64,000 bases of DNA from Amycolatopsis echigonensis (GCF_014174495.1 NZ_JACJHR010000010.1:83069-147068), one strand, 5' to 3'; shown: positions 48,784 through 58,320, counted from the stretch's first letter. The notes: generated from the letters alone by a model not told the origin. Made by a program: numbers and translations.

Positions 48784-51333
48784 TCACTCGTTCTCGGACT
48801 CGCCGTTCTCCCCGGCGCCGATGCTCACCGGCGGAGCGTCGGGAACCGAGGACGGACGCTTCTCTCCACGGAAGGTGAAGTGCGCCTCGTCGTCGCGGTC
48901 CTCCGGGTTGCCGCTCCAGCCCTCGACGTCGACCACGATGATCTGACCCGGCTCGACCTCGCCGAACAGGATCTTCTCCGACAGCTGGTCCTCGATCTCG
49001 CGCTGGATCGTGCGGCGCAGCGGCCGGGCGCCGAGCACCGGGTCGAAGCCGCGCTTGGCCAGCAGCGCCTTCGCCTTCTCGGTGAGCTCGATCTCCATGT
49101 CCTTGGCCTTGAGCTGCGTCTCGACCCGGCCGATCATCAGATCCACCATCTGGATGATCTGTTCCTGGTTGAGCTGGTGGAAGACGATGATGTCGTCGAT
49201 CCGGTTCAGGAACTCCGGGCGGAAATGCTTCTTCATTTCCTCGTTGACCTTCTGCTTCATCTTCTCGTAGCGGTTCGCGGTGTCCGCTCCGGAGGAGAAG
49301 CCGAGGCTCACGGACTTCGAGATGTCCGAGGTGCCCAGGTTCGAGGTGAAGATCAGCACGGTGTTCTTGAAGTCGACCGTCCGGCCCTGGCCGTCGGTGA
49401 GCCGGCCGTCTTCCAGCACCTGCAGGAGGGTGTTGTAGATCTCCTGGTGCGCCTTCTCGATCTCGTCGAAAAGCACCACCGAGAACGGCTTGCGCCGCAC
49501 CTTCTCGGTCAGCTGCCCGCCCTCTTCGTAGCCGACGTAGCCCGGAGGGGCGCCGAAGAGCCGCGAAGCGGTGTAGCGGTCGTGGAACTCGCCCATGTCG
49601 ATCTGGATGAGCGCGTCGTCCTCGCCGAACAGGAAGGACGCCAGCGCCTTCGACAGCTCCGTCTTACCGACACCGGACGGGCCGGCGAAGATGAACGAAC
49701 CGGACGGGCGCTTCGGGTCCTTCAGACCCGCACGGGTACGGCGGATCGCCTGCGAGACGGCCTTGACCGCGTCCTCCTGGCCGATGATGCGCTTGTGGAG
49801 CTCGTCCTCCATGCGCAGCAGCCGGGTGGTCTCCTCCTCGGTGAGCTTGAACACCGGGATGCCGGTCCAGTTGGCCAGCACCTCCGCGATCTGCTCGTCG
49901 TCCACCTCGGCGACGACGTCCAGGTCGCCGTCCTTCCACTGCTTCTCGCGCTCGCCCTTCTGGCCGAGGAGCTGCTTCTCCTCGTCGCGCAGCCGCGCGG
50001 CCCGCTCGAAGTCCTGCGCGTCGATCGCGGACTCCTTGTCCCGGCGGACGTCGGCGATCTTCTCGTCGAACTCCCGCAGGTCCGGCGGCGCGGTCATCCG
50101 GCGGATCCGCATCCGGGCCCCGGCCTCGTCGATCAGGTCGATCGCCTTGTCCGGCAGGAACCGGTCGTTGATGTAGCGGTCGGCCAGCGTCGCGGCCGCG
50201 ACCAGCGCCGAGTCGGTGATCGAGACGCGGTGGTGCGCCTCGTACCGGTCGCGCAGGCCCTTCAGGATCTCGATCGTGTGCTCGAGCGACGGCTCGCCCA
50301 CCTGGATCGGCTGGAAACGGCGCTCCAGCGCGGCGTCCTTCTCGATGTACTTGCGGTACTCCTCGAGGGTGGTCGCACCGATCGTCTGCAGCTCGCCGCG
50401 GGCCAGCATCGGCTTCAGGATCGACGCCGCGTCGATCGCGCCCTCGGCGGCGCCCGCGCCGACGAGCGTGTGCAGCTCGTCGATGAACAGGATGATGTCG
50501 CCGCGGGTCTTGATCTCCTTGAGCACCTTCTTCAGGCGCTCTTCGAAGTCGCCGCGGTACCGCGAACCGGCGACCAGCGAGCCGAGGTCGAGGGTGTAGA
50601 GCTGCTTGTCCTTGAGCGTCTCGGGCACCTCGCCCTTGACGATGCTCTGCGCGAGGCCCTCGACGACGGCGGTCTTGCCGACGCCCGGCTCGCCGATGAG
50701 CACCGGGTTGTTCTTGGTCCGGCGGGACAGCACCTGCATGACCCGCTCGATCTCCTTGCCGCGCCCGATGACCGGGTCGAGCTTGCCCTCGCGGGCGAGC
50801 ACGGTCATGTTGCGGCCGAACTGGTCGAGCACCAGCGAGGAGGACGGCGTGCCCTCGCCGCGGCCGGAGCCGCTCTCGGTGGACTTCTCGCCGGTCTGGT
50901 AGCCCGACAGGAGCTGCAGCACCTGCTGGCGGACCCGGTTGAGGTCCGCGCCCAGCTTCACGAGCACCTGGGCGGCGACGCCCTCGCCCTCGCGGATCAG
51001 GCCGAGCAGGATGTGCTCCGTGCCGATGTAGTTGTGGCCGAGCTGCAGCGCCTCGCGCAGCGACAGCTCCAGCACCTTCTTCGCCCGCGGCGTGAACGGG
51101 ATGTGCCCGCTCGGCGCCTGCTGGCCCTGGCCGATGATCTCCTCGACCTGCTGGCGCACGCCCTCGAGGGCGATGCCCAGCGACTCCAGCGCCTTGGCGG
51201 CGACACCCTCACCCTCGTGGATCAGACCCAGGAGGATGTGCTCGGTGCCGATGTAGTTGTGGTTGAGCATCCGGGCCTCTTCTTGGGCCAGGACGACCAC
51301 CCGCCTCGCGCGGTCGGTGAACCTCTCAAACAT
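48784..51333 (-). CDS. clpC: ATP-dependent Clp protease ATP-binding subunit ClpC
   Basis: The 849-residue protein has two Clp-N repeats ([19 protein letters not shown] and the matching second repeat), AAA-1 with [15 protein letters not shown], a middle UVR-like segment, AAA-2 with [15 protein letters not shown] and a C-terminal D2-small domain. It unfolds proteins for ClpP degradation. ATG 51333 has GAGGGAG 6 bases upstream; GTG 51339 is less likely. The clpC-lsr2-lysS order matches mycobacteria, with four extra genes between clpC and lsr2 here. Confidence 0.97.
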   Translation of the reverse strand: MFERFTDRARRVVVLAQEEARMLNHNYIGTEHILLGLIHEGEGVAAKALESLGIALEGVRQQVEEIIGQGQQAPSGHIPFTPRAKKVLELSLREALQLGHNYIGTEHILLGLIREGEGVAAQVLVKLGADLNRVRQQVLQLLSGYQTGEKSTESGSGRGEGTPSSSLVLDQFGRNMTVLAREGKLDPVIGRGKEIERVMQVLSRRTKNNPVLIGEPGVGKTAVVEGLAQSIVKGEVPETLKDKQLYTLDLGSLVAGSRYRGDFEERLKKVLKEIKTRGDIILFIDELHTLVGAGAAEGAIDAASILKPMLARGELQTIGATTLEEYRKYIEKDAALERRFQPIQVGEPSLEHTIEILKGLRDRYEAHHRVSITDSALVAAATLADRYINDRFLPDKAIDLIDEAGARMRIRRMTAPPDLREFDEKIADVRRDKESAIDAQDFERAARLRDEEKQLLGQKGEREKQWKDGDLDVVAEVDDEQIAEVLANWTGIPVFKLTEEETTRLLRMEDELHKRIIGQEDAVKAVSQAIRRTRAGLKDPKRPSGSFIFAGPSGVGKTELSKALASFLFGEDDALIQIDMGEFHDRYTASRLFGAPPGYVGYEEGGQLTEKVRRKPFSVVLFDEIEKAHQEIYNTLLQVLEDGRLTDGQGRTVDFKNTVLIFTSNLGTSDISKSVSLGFSSGADTANRYEKMKQKVNEEMKKHFRPEFLNRIDDIIVFHQLNQEQIIQMVDLMIGRVETQLKAKDMEIELTEKAKALLAKRGFDPVLGARPLRRTIQREIEDQLSEKILFGEVEPGQIIVVDVEGWSGNPEDRDDEAHFTFRGEKRPSSVPDAPPVSIGAGENGESENE

Positions 51334-51656
51334 GCGCACTCCCTCGACTGCTGCGTCGGCGGCCCGTAACCTCCGCGGATCGCGTCCGCGGCGGACAGCA
51401 CCGTGAGACCACTCTAGTAGCCAAGCGGTCGCGCTTGCGTACCACTACGGCTTCCGGCGGCCCTTTCGCATCCGGCTGGCGACCCGGTCGGTCCCCGCTC
51501 ATCATCCGGTTGCGCTGCACCTTTACTCCCTGTCGAACGTACGGGACCGGATCAGGATTCCGCCCGGGCGCCCCTGTCCGCTCAGCGCGAACACCTCCGC
51601 GCGTCCGGGTGGTCTCACCCCTTGGCCACCCGATTGGCGCAATGCCGCGCCGTATG
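51334..51656. other. clpC upstream region with two inverted repeats
   Basis: No gene is supported. CCGCGGA-TCGCG-TCCGCGG (51373-51391) is a perfect 7-bp inverted repeat in the clpC leader. CAAGCG-GTCG-CGCTTG (51422-51437) is a perfect 6-bp repeat near a TACTAG -10-like element on the minus strand (51415-51420). The second is a candidate operator for clpC, but it does not fit the ClgR, HspR or CIRCE patterns I know. Confidence 0.5.
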
Positions 51657-51675
51657 TAAGGTTAGGCACACCTAA
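51657..51675 (+). promoter_or_regulatory. IdeR/DtxR-type iron box
   Basis: TAAGGTTAGGCACACCTAA matches the DtxR/IdeR consensus TTAGGTTAGGCTAACCTAA at 16 of 19 positions. It also contains TAAGGT, a -10-like hexamer, and lies 30 bases before the GTG of a siderophore-iron reductase gene. Iron-loaded IdeR would block transcription. Confidence 0.85.
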
Positions 51676-51704
51676 TGAAGGCCGGACAGAACAGGGAGGA
51701 CCGG

Positions 51705-52508
51705 GTGAACCCGCAGCGCTCGCGCGACGACGCCCGCGAGATCGCCGACGGTCTCGAGTCCTCCCTGCTCCGGCACGAGCTGCGCCGCGACGTCCCCGAG
51801 GGCTGGTCTCGCTGCGCTGACCTCCTGGAACAGCCCGCGCTGTTCGTCGAGTGGCGGTCCCGCCTGACCGACTGGCTCCTCGACCAGCACGGCGCGGCAC
51901 CCGCGCGCACAGCAGCCAGCTATGTGATGTCTTGGTACCTGCACGTCCCCGCGTACGTGGGCGCGTTGCTGCTGCACCACGAGCGCCGGGTGCCGTCGCT
52001 GAAGCCGGAACAGCTCGCGTTCGGCCTCGGCCCCGACCGGCCGCATCCCGAGGGCATGGCCGTGCTCAGCGACACCTTCTACTGCCTGCCGACCGACCCG
52101 GGCAGCCCCCGCCCCGAGGCCACCGTCGTGCGCGACGAGCGCGCGCTGGCCGCGGTCCTGCGCGCGCAGTTCGTCGGCCACGCTGCCCGCTTCGTCCGCG
52201 CCTACGCACCCGGCACCCGGCTCGGCCGCCGCGTGCTCTGGGCGGCCGCTACAGACGCGCTGGACGGCGCCCTGTGGCGAGTGGGCCGGCAAGGCGGGAC
52301 AGCCGAGGCCGAAGGCGCTGGCGTCGCGGATGCCGCACTGGTGCTCGACGTGCAGTACCGCCCGCTGACCTCGGCGTCCACCTTGCGGATGGCGATCAAC
52401 GACGACGGCCGCCGGGTTTGGGAACGACGTCGGGAGAGCTGCTGCTTCTCCTATCTCCTCCCCGGCGAAGCGGAATGCGAAAGCTGTCCGCGCGTCTGCC
52501 GCCGATGA
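51705..52508 (+). CDS. Siderophore-iron reductase, FhuF-like
   Basis: The 267-residue protein ends with the FhuF-type 2Fe-2S motif CC-x10-C-x2-C (Cys246, Cys247, Cys258, Cys261). It would reduce ferric siderophores in the cytosol to release iron. GTG 51705 follows GGAGG; ATG 51675 is rejected because it lies in the IdeR box. The iron box upstream supports the role strongly. No siderophore biosynthesis gene is near. Confidence 0.85.
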   Translation: MNPQRSRDDAREIADGLESSLLRHELRRDVPEGWSRCADLLEQPALFVEWRSRLTDWLLDQHGAAPARTAASYVMSWYLHVPAYVGALLLHHERRVPSLKPEQLAFGLGPDRPHPEGMAVLSDTFYCLPTDPGSPRPEATVVRDERALAAVLRAQFVGHAARFVRAYAPGTRLGRRVLWAAATDALDGALWRVGRQGGTAEAEGAGVADAALVLDVQYRPLTSASTLRMAINDDGRRVWERRRESCCFSYLLPGEAECESCPRVCRR

Positions 52509-52526
52509 TCTCCATCGAGTGAAATT

Positions 52527-53096
52527 TCAGGCGTACGGGTTCCGGCCCGTCGCGCCCAGCGCCCGGTGCAGCACCGGCGCGGTTTCCGGCACCGCGACTT
52601 CCGGACCGAAGACGCCGTTGGCGCGAGCCTCTTCGCCCATCCCCGCCGCGAACGCGAGAACGACTTCGGCGGCTTCGTCGGGGCAGTTCAGCTCAGTGCC
52701 GCTCGCCCGCGTGAGATCCCAGGCGTGCACGACGAGTTCGCAGAGCACCATGTCTCCGACGACCGAGGCGGGCAGCTCCGAGCCGCCGAAGGCGACGGTG
52801 CCGGTCCATGCCTCCGGCGGGGCGAGCGCGGCGAGCACGTCGTCGGTCATCGCCTGGAGCGCCTTCGGCCAGTCGTCCGCGACGAGGGAGGCCGCGGCTT
52901 CGCTCGGCGCGGGCGGTTCGTAGGGCTCGTGCCGGATCGCGGCGGCGAGCCAGGGACCCCAGTAGAAAAGGTGGTTGAGAAGGCCGCGAACGTCGTAGTC
53001 GGCGCAGGCCGTGGGCGCGGTCAGCGACGGGGCGGCCGCCGCGGCGCGCCGCAGTTCGGCGGCGGCCGGGGCGAGCAGTCCGGAGTGATTCGACAT
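52527..53096 (-). CDS. TIGR03086-family (DinB-like) metal-binding protein
   Basis: The 189-residue helical protein resembles the mycothiol-dependent maleylpyruvate isomerase/DinB-like group, with CADYDVRGLLNHLFYWGPWLA and VLCELVVHAWDLTRASG, where histidines can bind metal. ATG 53096 is the start of homology. The function of most members is unknown, and some use mycothiol. It converges on the FhuF-like gene and is divergent from the AraC gene. Confidence 0.8.
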   Translation of the reverse strand: MSNHSGLLAPAAAELRRAAAAAPSLTAPTACADYDVRGLLNHLFYWGPWLAAAIRHEPYEPPAPSEAAASLVADDWPKALQAMTDDVLAALAPPEAWTGTVAFGGSELPASVVGDMVLCELVVHAWDLTRASGTELNCPDEAAEVVLAFAAGMGEEARANGVFGPEVAVPETAPVLHRALGATGRNPYA

Positions 53097-53163
53097 GCGG
53101 CCGAGCCAACCACGCGAGGCGGCGGCCGTCTTGAAATTACGCGACGCACTACCGTTTTCAGCC

Positions 53164-53992
53164 ATGCGGCGGATCCCGAGCGGCATCCTGAACGAGCGGA
53201 CGGCTCGCACCAAGTTCACGCTGACGCGGCATCCGCCGGCCCCGGAACTGCGCGAGTTCGTGGAACACCACTGGGTGCTGCGCTGGAACCTCGCCGAATC
53301 CCATGACCAGCAGGTGGTGGGCGAATCTGTCGGTGCACCTGACGTTCTTCCCCGGCGCGTGCGGCGTTTACGGTCCGGCGCACCAGCTTTTCACCCATCG
53401 GCTCAGCGGACGCGTGCACGGGATCGGGGCCAGGATCCGGCCCGGCTGTTTCCGCCCGTTCCTCGACGCCCCGGTGCGCACCCTCGCCGATCGGTCGGTC
53501 GACGTGGCCGCGATCTTCGGGCCGGGTGCGGCGATCGCGGAAAAAACCATCCGGAATGCGCGGACCGACGAGGAAATGATCACTGCAATCGACAACTTGC
53601 TGATCGCATGCCGCCGCCCCATTACCCGAGCGACGCGGGCAGCCGCGGAGGCGGTGGAAACAATCGCCGCGGATCCCGGGATCACCCGGGTCGCGGAACT
53701 GGCCGCGGCACTCGGACTGTCGGTCCGGGCAGTGCAGCGGTTGTTCGCCGAACACGTCGGAACAACGCCGAAGTGGGCGATCCGGATTTACCGGCTCAAC
53801 GAAGCGGCGCGGTTGCTCGCCGCGCCGATCCCGCCGGATTACGCGGATCTGGCGACTCGGCTGGGCTATAGCGACCAACCTCACTTCATCCGCGATTTCC
53901 GCGCGGTGACCGGAGCCCCTCCCGCGGAGTACGCCCGCTGCGCTCGCCGGCTGATGCCGGGCGCACCGGACGGCGCAAAGCCGGGAAACTAA
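53164..53992 (+). pseudogene. AraC-family transcriptional regulator, frameshifted
   Basis: The first frame (MRRIPSGILNERTARTKFTL to HDQQVV) and the second (ANLSVHLTFFPGACGVYGP to the stop at 53992) join into one protein of about 275 residues if one G is removed from the run at 53319-53321. The C-terminal AraC helix-turn-helix is intact (ITRVAELAAALGLSVRAVQRLFAEHVG and ATRLGYSDQPHFIRDFRAVTG). The break lies within the N-terminal sensor domain. Sequencing error and true mutation are both possible. Confidence 0.8.
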
Positions 53993-53997
53993 TGCGG

Positions 53998-54043
53998 AAC
54001 GCCAAACGGCCGCCGGGAATGTTCCCGACGGCCGTTTGGCGTT
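53998..54043. terminator. Bidirectional terminator between the AraC gene and lsr2
   Basis: AACGCCAAACGGCCG pairs perfectly with CGGCCGTTTGGCGTT (15 bp), and the loop CCGGGAATGTTCCCGA contains its own small repeat. It lies downstream of both convergent genes. Confidence 0.85.
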
Positions 54044-54131
54044 CAGTCCGCGAAGACCGGTCTCCAGCGCGGTGCGTTCTCCCGCCTCCGCTCACCGGAG
54101 GACCGCATCCGCGAGTTCCGGAAATGCCCGG

Positions 54132-54485
54132 TCAGTTCTTCTTGTGGTAAGCCTCGACGACCTCCGACGGGATGCGCCCGCGGTCGGAAACCTGGAAACC
54201 GTTCTTGCGGGCCCACGCGCGAATCGCCTGGTTCTGCTCGCGGTCGACCGCGGCCGGGCGGGCCGGGGACTTGCCGCCGGCGACCGGACGCAGCGGCGCG
54301 CGCTTGCGGCCGCCCGCGCGGCGGGCGTGCTCGACATACTGCGCGAGCGCGTCGCGCAGTTCCTCGGCGTTTTCGCCCGACAGGTCGATCTGGTAGCTCA
54401 CACCGTCCAAACCGAACTCAACGGTCTCTTCCGCCTCACTGCCGTCGAGGTCGTCGACCAGAGAGACCAGCACCTTCTGTGCCAT
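54132..54485 (-). CDS. lsr2: Nucleoid-associated protein Lsr2
   Basis: The 117-residue protein has the N-terminal dimerisation domain ([16 protein letters not shown] to about residue 55), a basic linker and the C-terminal DNA-binding domain. The RGR minor-groove hook is at residues 102-104 ([14 protein letters not shown]). Lsr2 silences AT-rich, often foreign genes, like H-NS. A GGAGGAA ribosome site precedes the ATG. The position beside lysS is conserved in mycobacteria. Confidence 0.97.
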   Translation of the reverse strand: MAQKVLVSLVDDLDGSEAEETVEFGLDGVSYQIDLSGENAEELRDALAQYVEHARRAGGRKRAPLRPVAGGKSPARPAAVDREQNQAIRAWARKNGFQVSDRGRIPSEVVEAYHKKN

Positions 54486-54512
54486 CTGATTCCTCCTGCG
54501 GGGCTTACCCGA

Positions 54513-54552
54513 ATGATCTGGCTACATGATCTGGTTTCGGGGCGAGCCCCGA
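54513..54552. promoter_or_regulatory. lsr2 upstream repeats and hairpin
   Basis: ATGATCTGG occurs at 54513-54521 and again at 54526-54534, and TCGGGG-CGAG-CCCCGA at 54537-54552 is a 6-bp hairpin. An AT-rich patch around 54575-54590 (CATATTAATACC) lies further upstream and could bind Lsr2 itself. Confidence 0.4.
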
Positions 54553-54648
54553 GTTACAGAAGTCTTTGACACCCATATTAATACCCGCTTGCCCCGCCGT
54601 AGGCAAATCCGCATTGAGAAAATCTCGACCGTGCGGCGGGGCGGCGAG

Positions 54649-56157
54649 CTATTCGGGCCGGACGAGCGGGAAGAGGATCGTCTCCCGGATACCGAGACCG
54701 GTCAGTGCCATCAGCAGCCTGTCGATCCCCATTCCCACCCCGCCGCTCGGCGGCATTCCGTACTCGAGCGCGCGCAGGAAATCCTCGTCGAGTCGCATCG
54801 CCTCGCTATCCCCGGCAGCCGCGAGCCGCGCCTGTTCGGTGAGCCGCTGCCGTTCCACGACCGGATCCACCAGCTCGGAGTATCCAGTCGCGAGTTCGAA
54901 TCCGCGCACGTACAGGTCCCACTTCTCGGCCACGCCGGGGCGGCTGCGATGCTGCCGGGTGAGCGGAGAGGTCTCGAGCGGGAAATCACGGACAAATGTG
55001 GGAGCGTGCAGTCCGTCGCCGACGAGATGTTCCCACAGTTCTTCGACGAGTTTGCCGTGCGCTAGCTTGGGATCCACCTCGATCTCGCGCGCCGCGGCGA
55101 TCTTGTGCAGTGCTTCGGCGGAAGTATCCGGCGTCACTTCCTCGCCGAGTGCTTCCGAGAGCGACTCGTACATGCCGAGTGTCGTCCATTCGCCGGAAAG
55201 GTCGTACTCGGTTCCGTCGGCGAGAGTGACGACCTGGGTGCCGAGCACGTTCTCCGCGGCCTCCTGGATGAGTTCGCGGGTCATCACGGCATTCGTGTCA
55301 TAAGTGGCGTACGCCTCGTAGTACTCGAGCATCGCGAACTCCGGCGAGTGCGAGGAGTCGCTGCCCTCGTTCCGGAAGTTCCGGTTGATCTCGAAAACCT
55401 TCTCGATCCCGCCGACCACACAGCGCTTGAGGTACAGCTCCGGCGCGATGCGCAGGTACAGCTCGAGGTCGAAGGCATTGGAATGCGTGACGAACGGACG
55501 AGCCGCGGCTCCGCCGTGCAGCGTCTGCAGCATCGGCGTCTCGACCTCGGTGAATCCCCGGCGGTGGAAGGACTCGCGCAGCGAGCGCATCACGCCGGAA
55601 CGCGTGCGCACCACGTCGCGGGCGCGCGGGCGCATAATCAGATCGACATAACGCTGCCGGATTCGCGTTTCCTCGGCCAGCTCCTTGAACGCCACCGGAA
55701 GCGGACGCAACGCCTTCGCCGCGATCTGCCAGCTGTCGGCCAGCACGGAAAGCTCGCCGCGCTTCGAGGTGATCACCTCGCCGTGCACGAATACGTGGTC
55801 GCCGAGATCGACATCGGACTTCCACGCGGCGAGAGACTCGGCCCCGACCTGCGCGAGACTCAGCATCGCCTGCAGTTCCGTGCCGTCGCCCTCACGAAGA
55901 GTGGCGAAACACAGTTTGCCCGTATTGCGGAGAAACATGACGCGACCGGTGACGCCGACCGACTGGCCGGTGCTGGTGTCGGCTTCGAGACCGGAATGTT
56001 CGGCACGGATCTGCGCGAGAGTGTGCGTACGCGGAACCTCGACCGGGTAAGGATCGGCGCCCTCCGCGATTATCCGGTCGCGCTTGTCCCGGCGCACCCG
56101 CATCTGTTCGGGCAGGTCGTCATCGGGCAGTGCGTCGGACGCGGGGAATTCGGTCAT
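54649..56157 (-). CDS. lysS: Lysyl-tRNA synthetase, class II
   Basis: The 502-residue enzyme has an OB-fold anticodon domain ([21 protein letters not shown]) and class II motifs 1-3, including [20 protein letters not shown] and [15 protein letters not shown]. It charges tRNA-Lys. ATG 56157 is preferred to ATG 56163, because TACGCT lies exactly 6 bases before it and no ribosome site is present, so leaderless translation is likely. It is not fused to an MprF-like membrane domain, so it is LysS, not LysX. Confidence 0.95.
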   Translation of the reverse strand: MTEFPASDALPDDDLPEQMRVRRDKRDRIIAEGADPYPVEVPRTHTLAQIRAEHSGLEADTSTGQSVGVTGRVMFLRNTGKLCFATLREGDGTELQAMLSLAQVGAESLAAWKSDVDLGDHVFVHGEVITSKRGELSVLADSWQIAAKALRPLPVAFKELAEETRIRQRYVDLIMRPRARDVVRTRSGVMRSLRESFHRRGFTEVETPMLQTLHGGAAARPFVTHSNAFDLELYLRIAPELYLKRCVVGGIEKVFEINRNFRNEGSDSSHSPEFAMLEYYEAYATYDTNAVMTRELIQEAAENVLGTQVVTLADGTEYDLSGEWTTLGMYESLSEALGEEVTPDTSAEALHKIAAAREIEVDPKLAHGKLVEELWEHLVGDGLHAPTFVRDFPLETSPLTRQHRSRPGVAEKWDLYVRGFELATGYSELVDPVVERQRLTEQARLAAAGDSEAMRLDEDFLRALEYGMPPSGGVGMGIDRLLMALTGLGIRETILFPLVRPE

Positions 56158-56239
56158 GGCCATAGCGTACGAAGCCGCTGGTGAACCGCGTCAACCGGAT
56201 TCCCCTACCAGGGCACTCACGGTATTAGGGTGGTTACCC

Positions 56240-57004
56240 GTGAGCGATCCCGGCACTGATGCGGAACTGCGCGCCCGGCGGGCCTCTTCGTTCGGCGACC
56301 AGGCGAGCGCCTACGCCCGGCACCGGCCGGACTATCCGCGGGCGGCACTCGAATGGGGCATGTCCGGAGCAAACCGACCGGTACGCGACGTGCTGGACCT
56401 CGCGGCGGGCACCGGAAAACTCACCCAGGGACTGGCCGACCTCGGCCGTTCGGTGACCGCGGTGGAACCCGATCCGGGCATGCTCGCCGAACTGTCCCGG
56501 CGGCTCCCGGACGTTCCCGCGCTGCTCGGCAAGGCCGAGGACATCCCGCTGCCGGACGAATCGGTGGACGCGGTGTTCGTCGGACAGGCCCTGCACTGGT
56601 TCGAGTTAGCTCCGGCGTTCGCGCAGATCCGCCGAGTCCTGCGGCCGGGCGGGGTCGTGGCCGCGCTGTGGAATCACGACGACGAATCCGTGCCGTGGGT
56701 GCTCGAATTCTCGCGGCTGATCCGGACCGGCGTCAGCCGCGGGTTCACCGAGGCGGACCAGCCGCTGCGCGCGGCCGGCTTCGGTCCGTTCGAACAGGAC
56801 CAGTTCGCCCACACGCACCGCCGCACGATCGAATCGCTGCTGGCCACCGTGGCCACCCATTCGCTTCTGCTGGTCGCGTCGGACGACGACCGCGACCGCC
56901 GGCTCGCCGAAGCCAGGGCGTACCTGGAATCCGTTCCGGAGACGGGAACGGGCGAATTCGACTATCCACTGGTCACGACGGTTCTGCGGGCCCGCCGGAG
57001 CTGA
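56240..57004 (+). CDS. Class I SAM-dependent methyltransferase
   Basis: The 254-residue protein has the methyltransferase fold: VLDLAAGTGKLTQGLADLG (motif I), VTAVEPDPGML, DIPLPDESVDAVFVGQALHWF and RRVLRPGGVVAALWN. The start is GTG 56240, 8 bases after TAGGGT. The HWF segment is shared with UbiE/SmtA-type small-molecule methyltransferases. The substrate is unknown. It is divergent from lysS. Confidence 0.85.
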   Translation: MSDPGTDAELRARRASSFGDQASAYARHRPDYPRAALEWGMSGANRPVRDVLDLAAGTGKLTQGLADLGRSVTAVEPDPGMLAELSRRLPDVPALLGKAEDIPLPDESVDAVFVGQALHWFELAPAFAQIRRVLRPGGVVAALWNHDDESVPWVLEFSRLIRTGVSRGFTEADQPLRAAGFGPFEQDQFAHTHRRTIESLLATVATHSLLLVASDDDRDRRLAEARAYLESVPETGTGEFDYPLVTTVLRARRS

Positions 57005-57071
57005 GCGGCGACCGAAATCACCACCTCGGCGCGGCCCCGGAGTGCTAATTTCGGAAGCGGCGGTTCCCGCC

Positions 57072-57111
57072 CCGGACGAGCGCGTCGTACCCGGTGACGA
57101 CAAGACGGCGC
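57072..57111 (+). ncRNA. Guanidine-III (ykkC-III) riboswitch
   Basis: The 40 bases starting CCGGACGAG, through CGTACCCGGT, to ACAAGACGGCGC closely match the guanidine-III aptamer known from actinobacteria such as Thermobifida fusca. It lies 35 bases before a SugE/Gdx-type exporter ATG. The next bases can form GCAGTG/CACTGC (57110-57115 with 57126-57131) right before the GAAAGG ribosome site (57132-57137). This suggests control of translation: guanidinium binding would free the site. Confidence 0.92.
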
Positions 57112-57146
57112 AGTGGACTATCCGTCACTGCGAAAGGTTCTTGATC

Positions 57147-57461
57147 ATGGCCTGGCTCGTTCTCGTCGTTTCCGGATTTCTCGAAACTGTCTGGGCCGCC
57201 GCGCTCGGCGCCTCGAAAGGCTTCAGCAAGCTCTGGCCGAGCTTGCTGTTCGGCGGCGCACTGCTGCTCAGCATGTCCGGCCTCGCGTATTCCTTGCGCG
57301 AAATTCCGCTCGGCACCGGATACGCGGTGTGGGTCGGCATCGGCGCGGTGGGGACCGCGGTCTACGGGATCGTCGCGATGAACGATCCGCTCACCGTCGG
57401 CCGGATCACCTGCCTCGTGCTGATTGTCGCCGGGGTCGTCGGGCTGAAACTGTTCCACTGA
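57147..57461 (+). CDS. gdx: Guanidinium exporter, SMR family (Gdx/SugE)
   Basis: The 104-residue protein has four membrane spans and the Gdx/SugE pattern: Glu13 in SGFLETVWAAALG and TGYAVWVGIGAVGTAVYGI. It exports guanidinium in exchange for protons. ATG 57147 follows the GAAAGG site controlled by the guanidine-III riboswitch. The riboswitch sets it apart from EmrE-like drug exporters of the same family. Confidence 0.95.
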   Translation: MAWLVLVVSGFLETVWAAALGASKGFSKLWPSLLFGGALLLSMSGLAYSLREIPLGTGYAVWVGIGAVGTAVYGIVAMNDPLTVGRITCLVLIVAGVVGLKLFH

Positions 57462-57464
57462 GCT

Positions 57465-58319
57465 TCACCCGAGCGCGATCTCCAGCCCGCGCAGCCGCTC
57501 CGGCGCGGAAATCACGTCGATCCCGGTGATCAGGTCGCCGTCGAAAACGAACTTCAGGACCACGGCCAGCCGGCCGCGCGGGGCGAGCACCAGGCCGGGG
57601 ACGCCGTCGACCAGCGCGACCTGCGTGCTGCGCGCGACTTCCGAAGCGAGCAGCGCACCCTTGCTGACCGCTCGGACACCGCGGAGCACCACCGGTGCCG
57701 CGCCGGTGTCCGAGTGCAGCACGACGTCGGGGGCGAGCACCTTAAGCAGTCCGGCGAAGTCTCCCTCGCGGGCGGCGGCCAGGTACGCCTCGACGACCCC
57801 GCGCCGCTTGCTCGCGTCGGCCGGACCGGCTTCTCCGCCACGCACCCGGCGGCGGGCCCGGCTGGCCAACTGCCGGACAGCCGCCGGGCTGCGGTCCAGG
57901 ATCTGGGCGATGTCCTCGAACGGCACGGCGAACAGGTCATGCAGCACGAAGGCAATCCGCTCGGCCGGGCCAAGGACGTCGAGCACGACCAGCATCGCCA
58001 GGCCGACGGATTCCGCCAACTGGGCCTCCTCGGCGAGGTCCGCGCTGTCGTCGCCGCGATCGAGCGGGAACGCGTCCAGCGAATCCTCGCGACGGCGTTC
58101 GCGCGTGCGCAACAGGTTCAGGCACACCCTCGCGACCACTGTGGTGAGCCAGGCGGGGAGATTCCGCACCTCGGAAATATCCGCGCTGTCGACGCGCAGC
58201 CAGGCTTCCTGCACCGCGTCGTCGGCCTCGGCAAGAGAGCCGAGCATCCGGTAGGCGACCCCACGAAGCCTCGGCCGCTCTTCCTCGAACTGAGCCGCGA
58301 GCAGGTTTTTTCGGTCCAC
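57465..58319 (-). CDS. ECF41-type RNA polymerase sigma factor with SnoaL-like C-terminal domain
   Basis: The 284-residue protein has sigma region 2 (RLRGVAYRMLGSLAEADDAVQEAWLR) and region 4 (LGPAERIAFVLHDLFAVPFEDIAQILDRSPAAVRQLASRARRRV). A C-terminal NTF2/SnoaL-like domain (about 175-284) is the mark of the ECF41 group. In that group the extension controls activity in place of an anti-sigma factor. GTG 58319 has AAGGAG upstream. The neighbouring NmrA-like gene is the usual kind of ECF41 target. Confidence 0.9.
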   Translation of the reverse strand: MDRKNLLAAQFEEERPRLRGVAYRMLGSLAEADDAVQEAWLRVDSADISEVRNLPAWLTTVVARVCLNLLRTRERRREDSLDAFPLDRGDDSADLAEEAQLAESVGLAMLVVLDVLGPAERIAFVLHDLFAVPFEDIAQILDRSPAAVRQLASRARRRVRGGEAGPADASKRRGVVEAYLAAAREGDFAGLLKVLAPDVVLHSDTGAAPVVLRGVRAVSKGALLASEVARSTQVALVDGVPGLVLAPRGRLAVVLKFVFDGDLITGIDVISAPERLRGLEIALG

Positions 58320-58320
58320 C

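Noticed and set aside
48502..51369. A plus-strand open frame of about 955 codons opposite clpC
   Set aside because: It is an antisense frame of a highly conserved gene with extreme GC bias. It has no ribosome site and a low-complexity Leu/Asp/Arg composition.
51422..51437. The clpC upstream repeat as a ClgR box
   Set aside because: The half-site orientation and spacing (AAGCG-N4-CGCTT) do not match the ClgR pattern, so only a generic inverted repeat is claimed.
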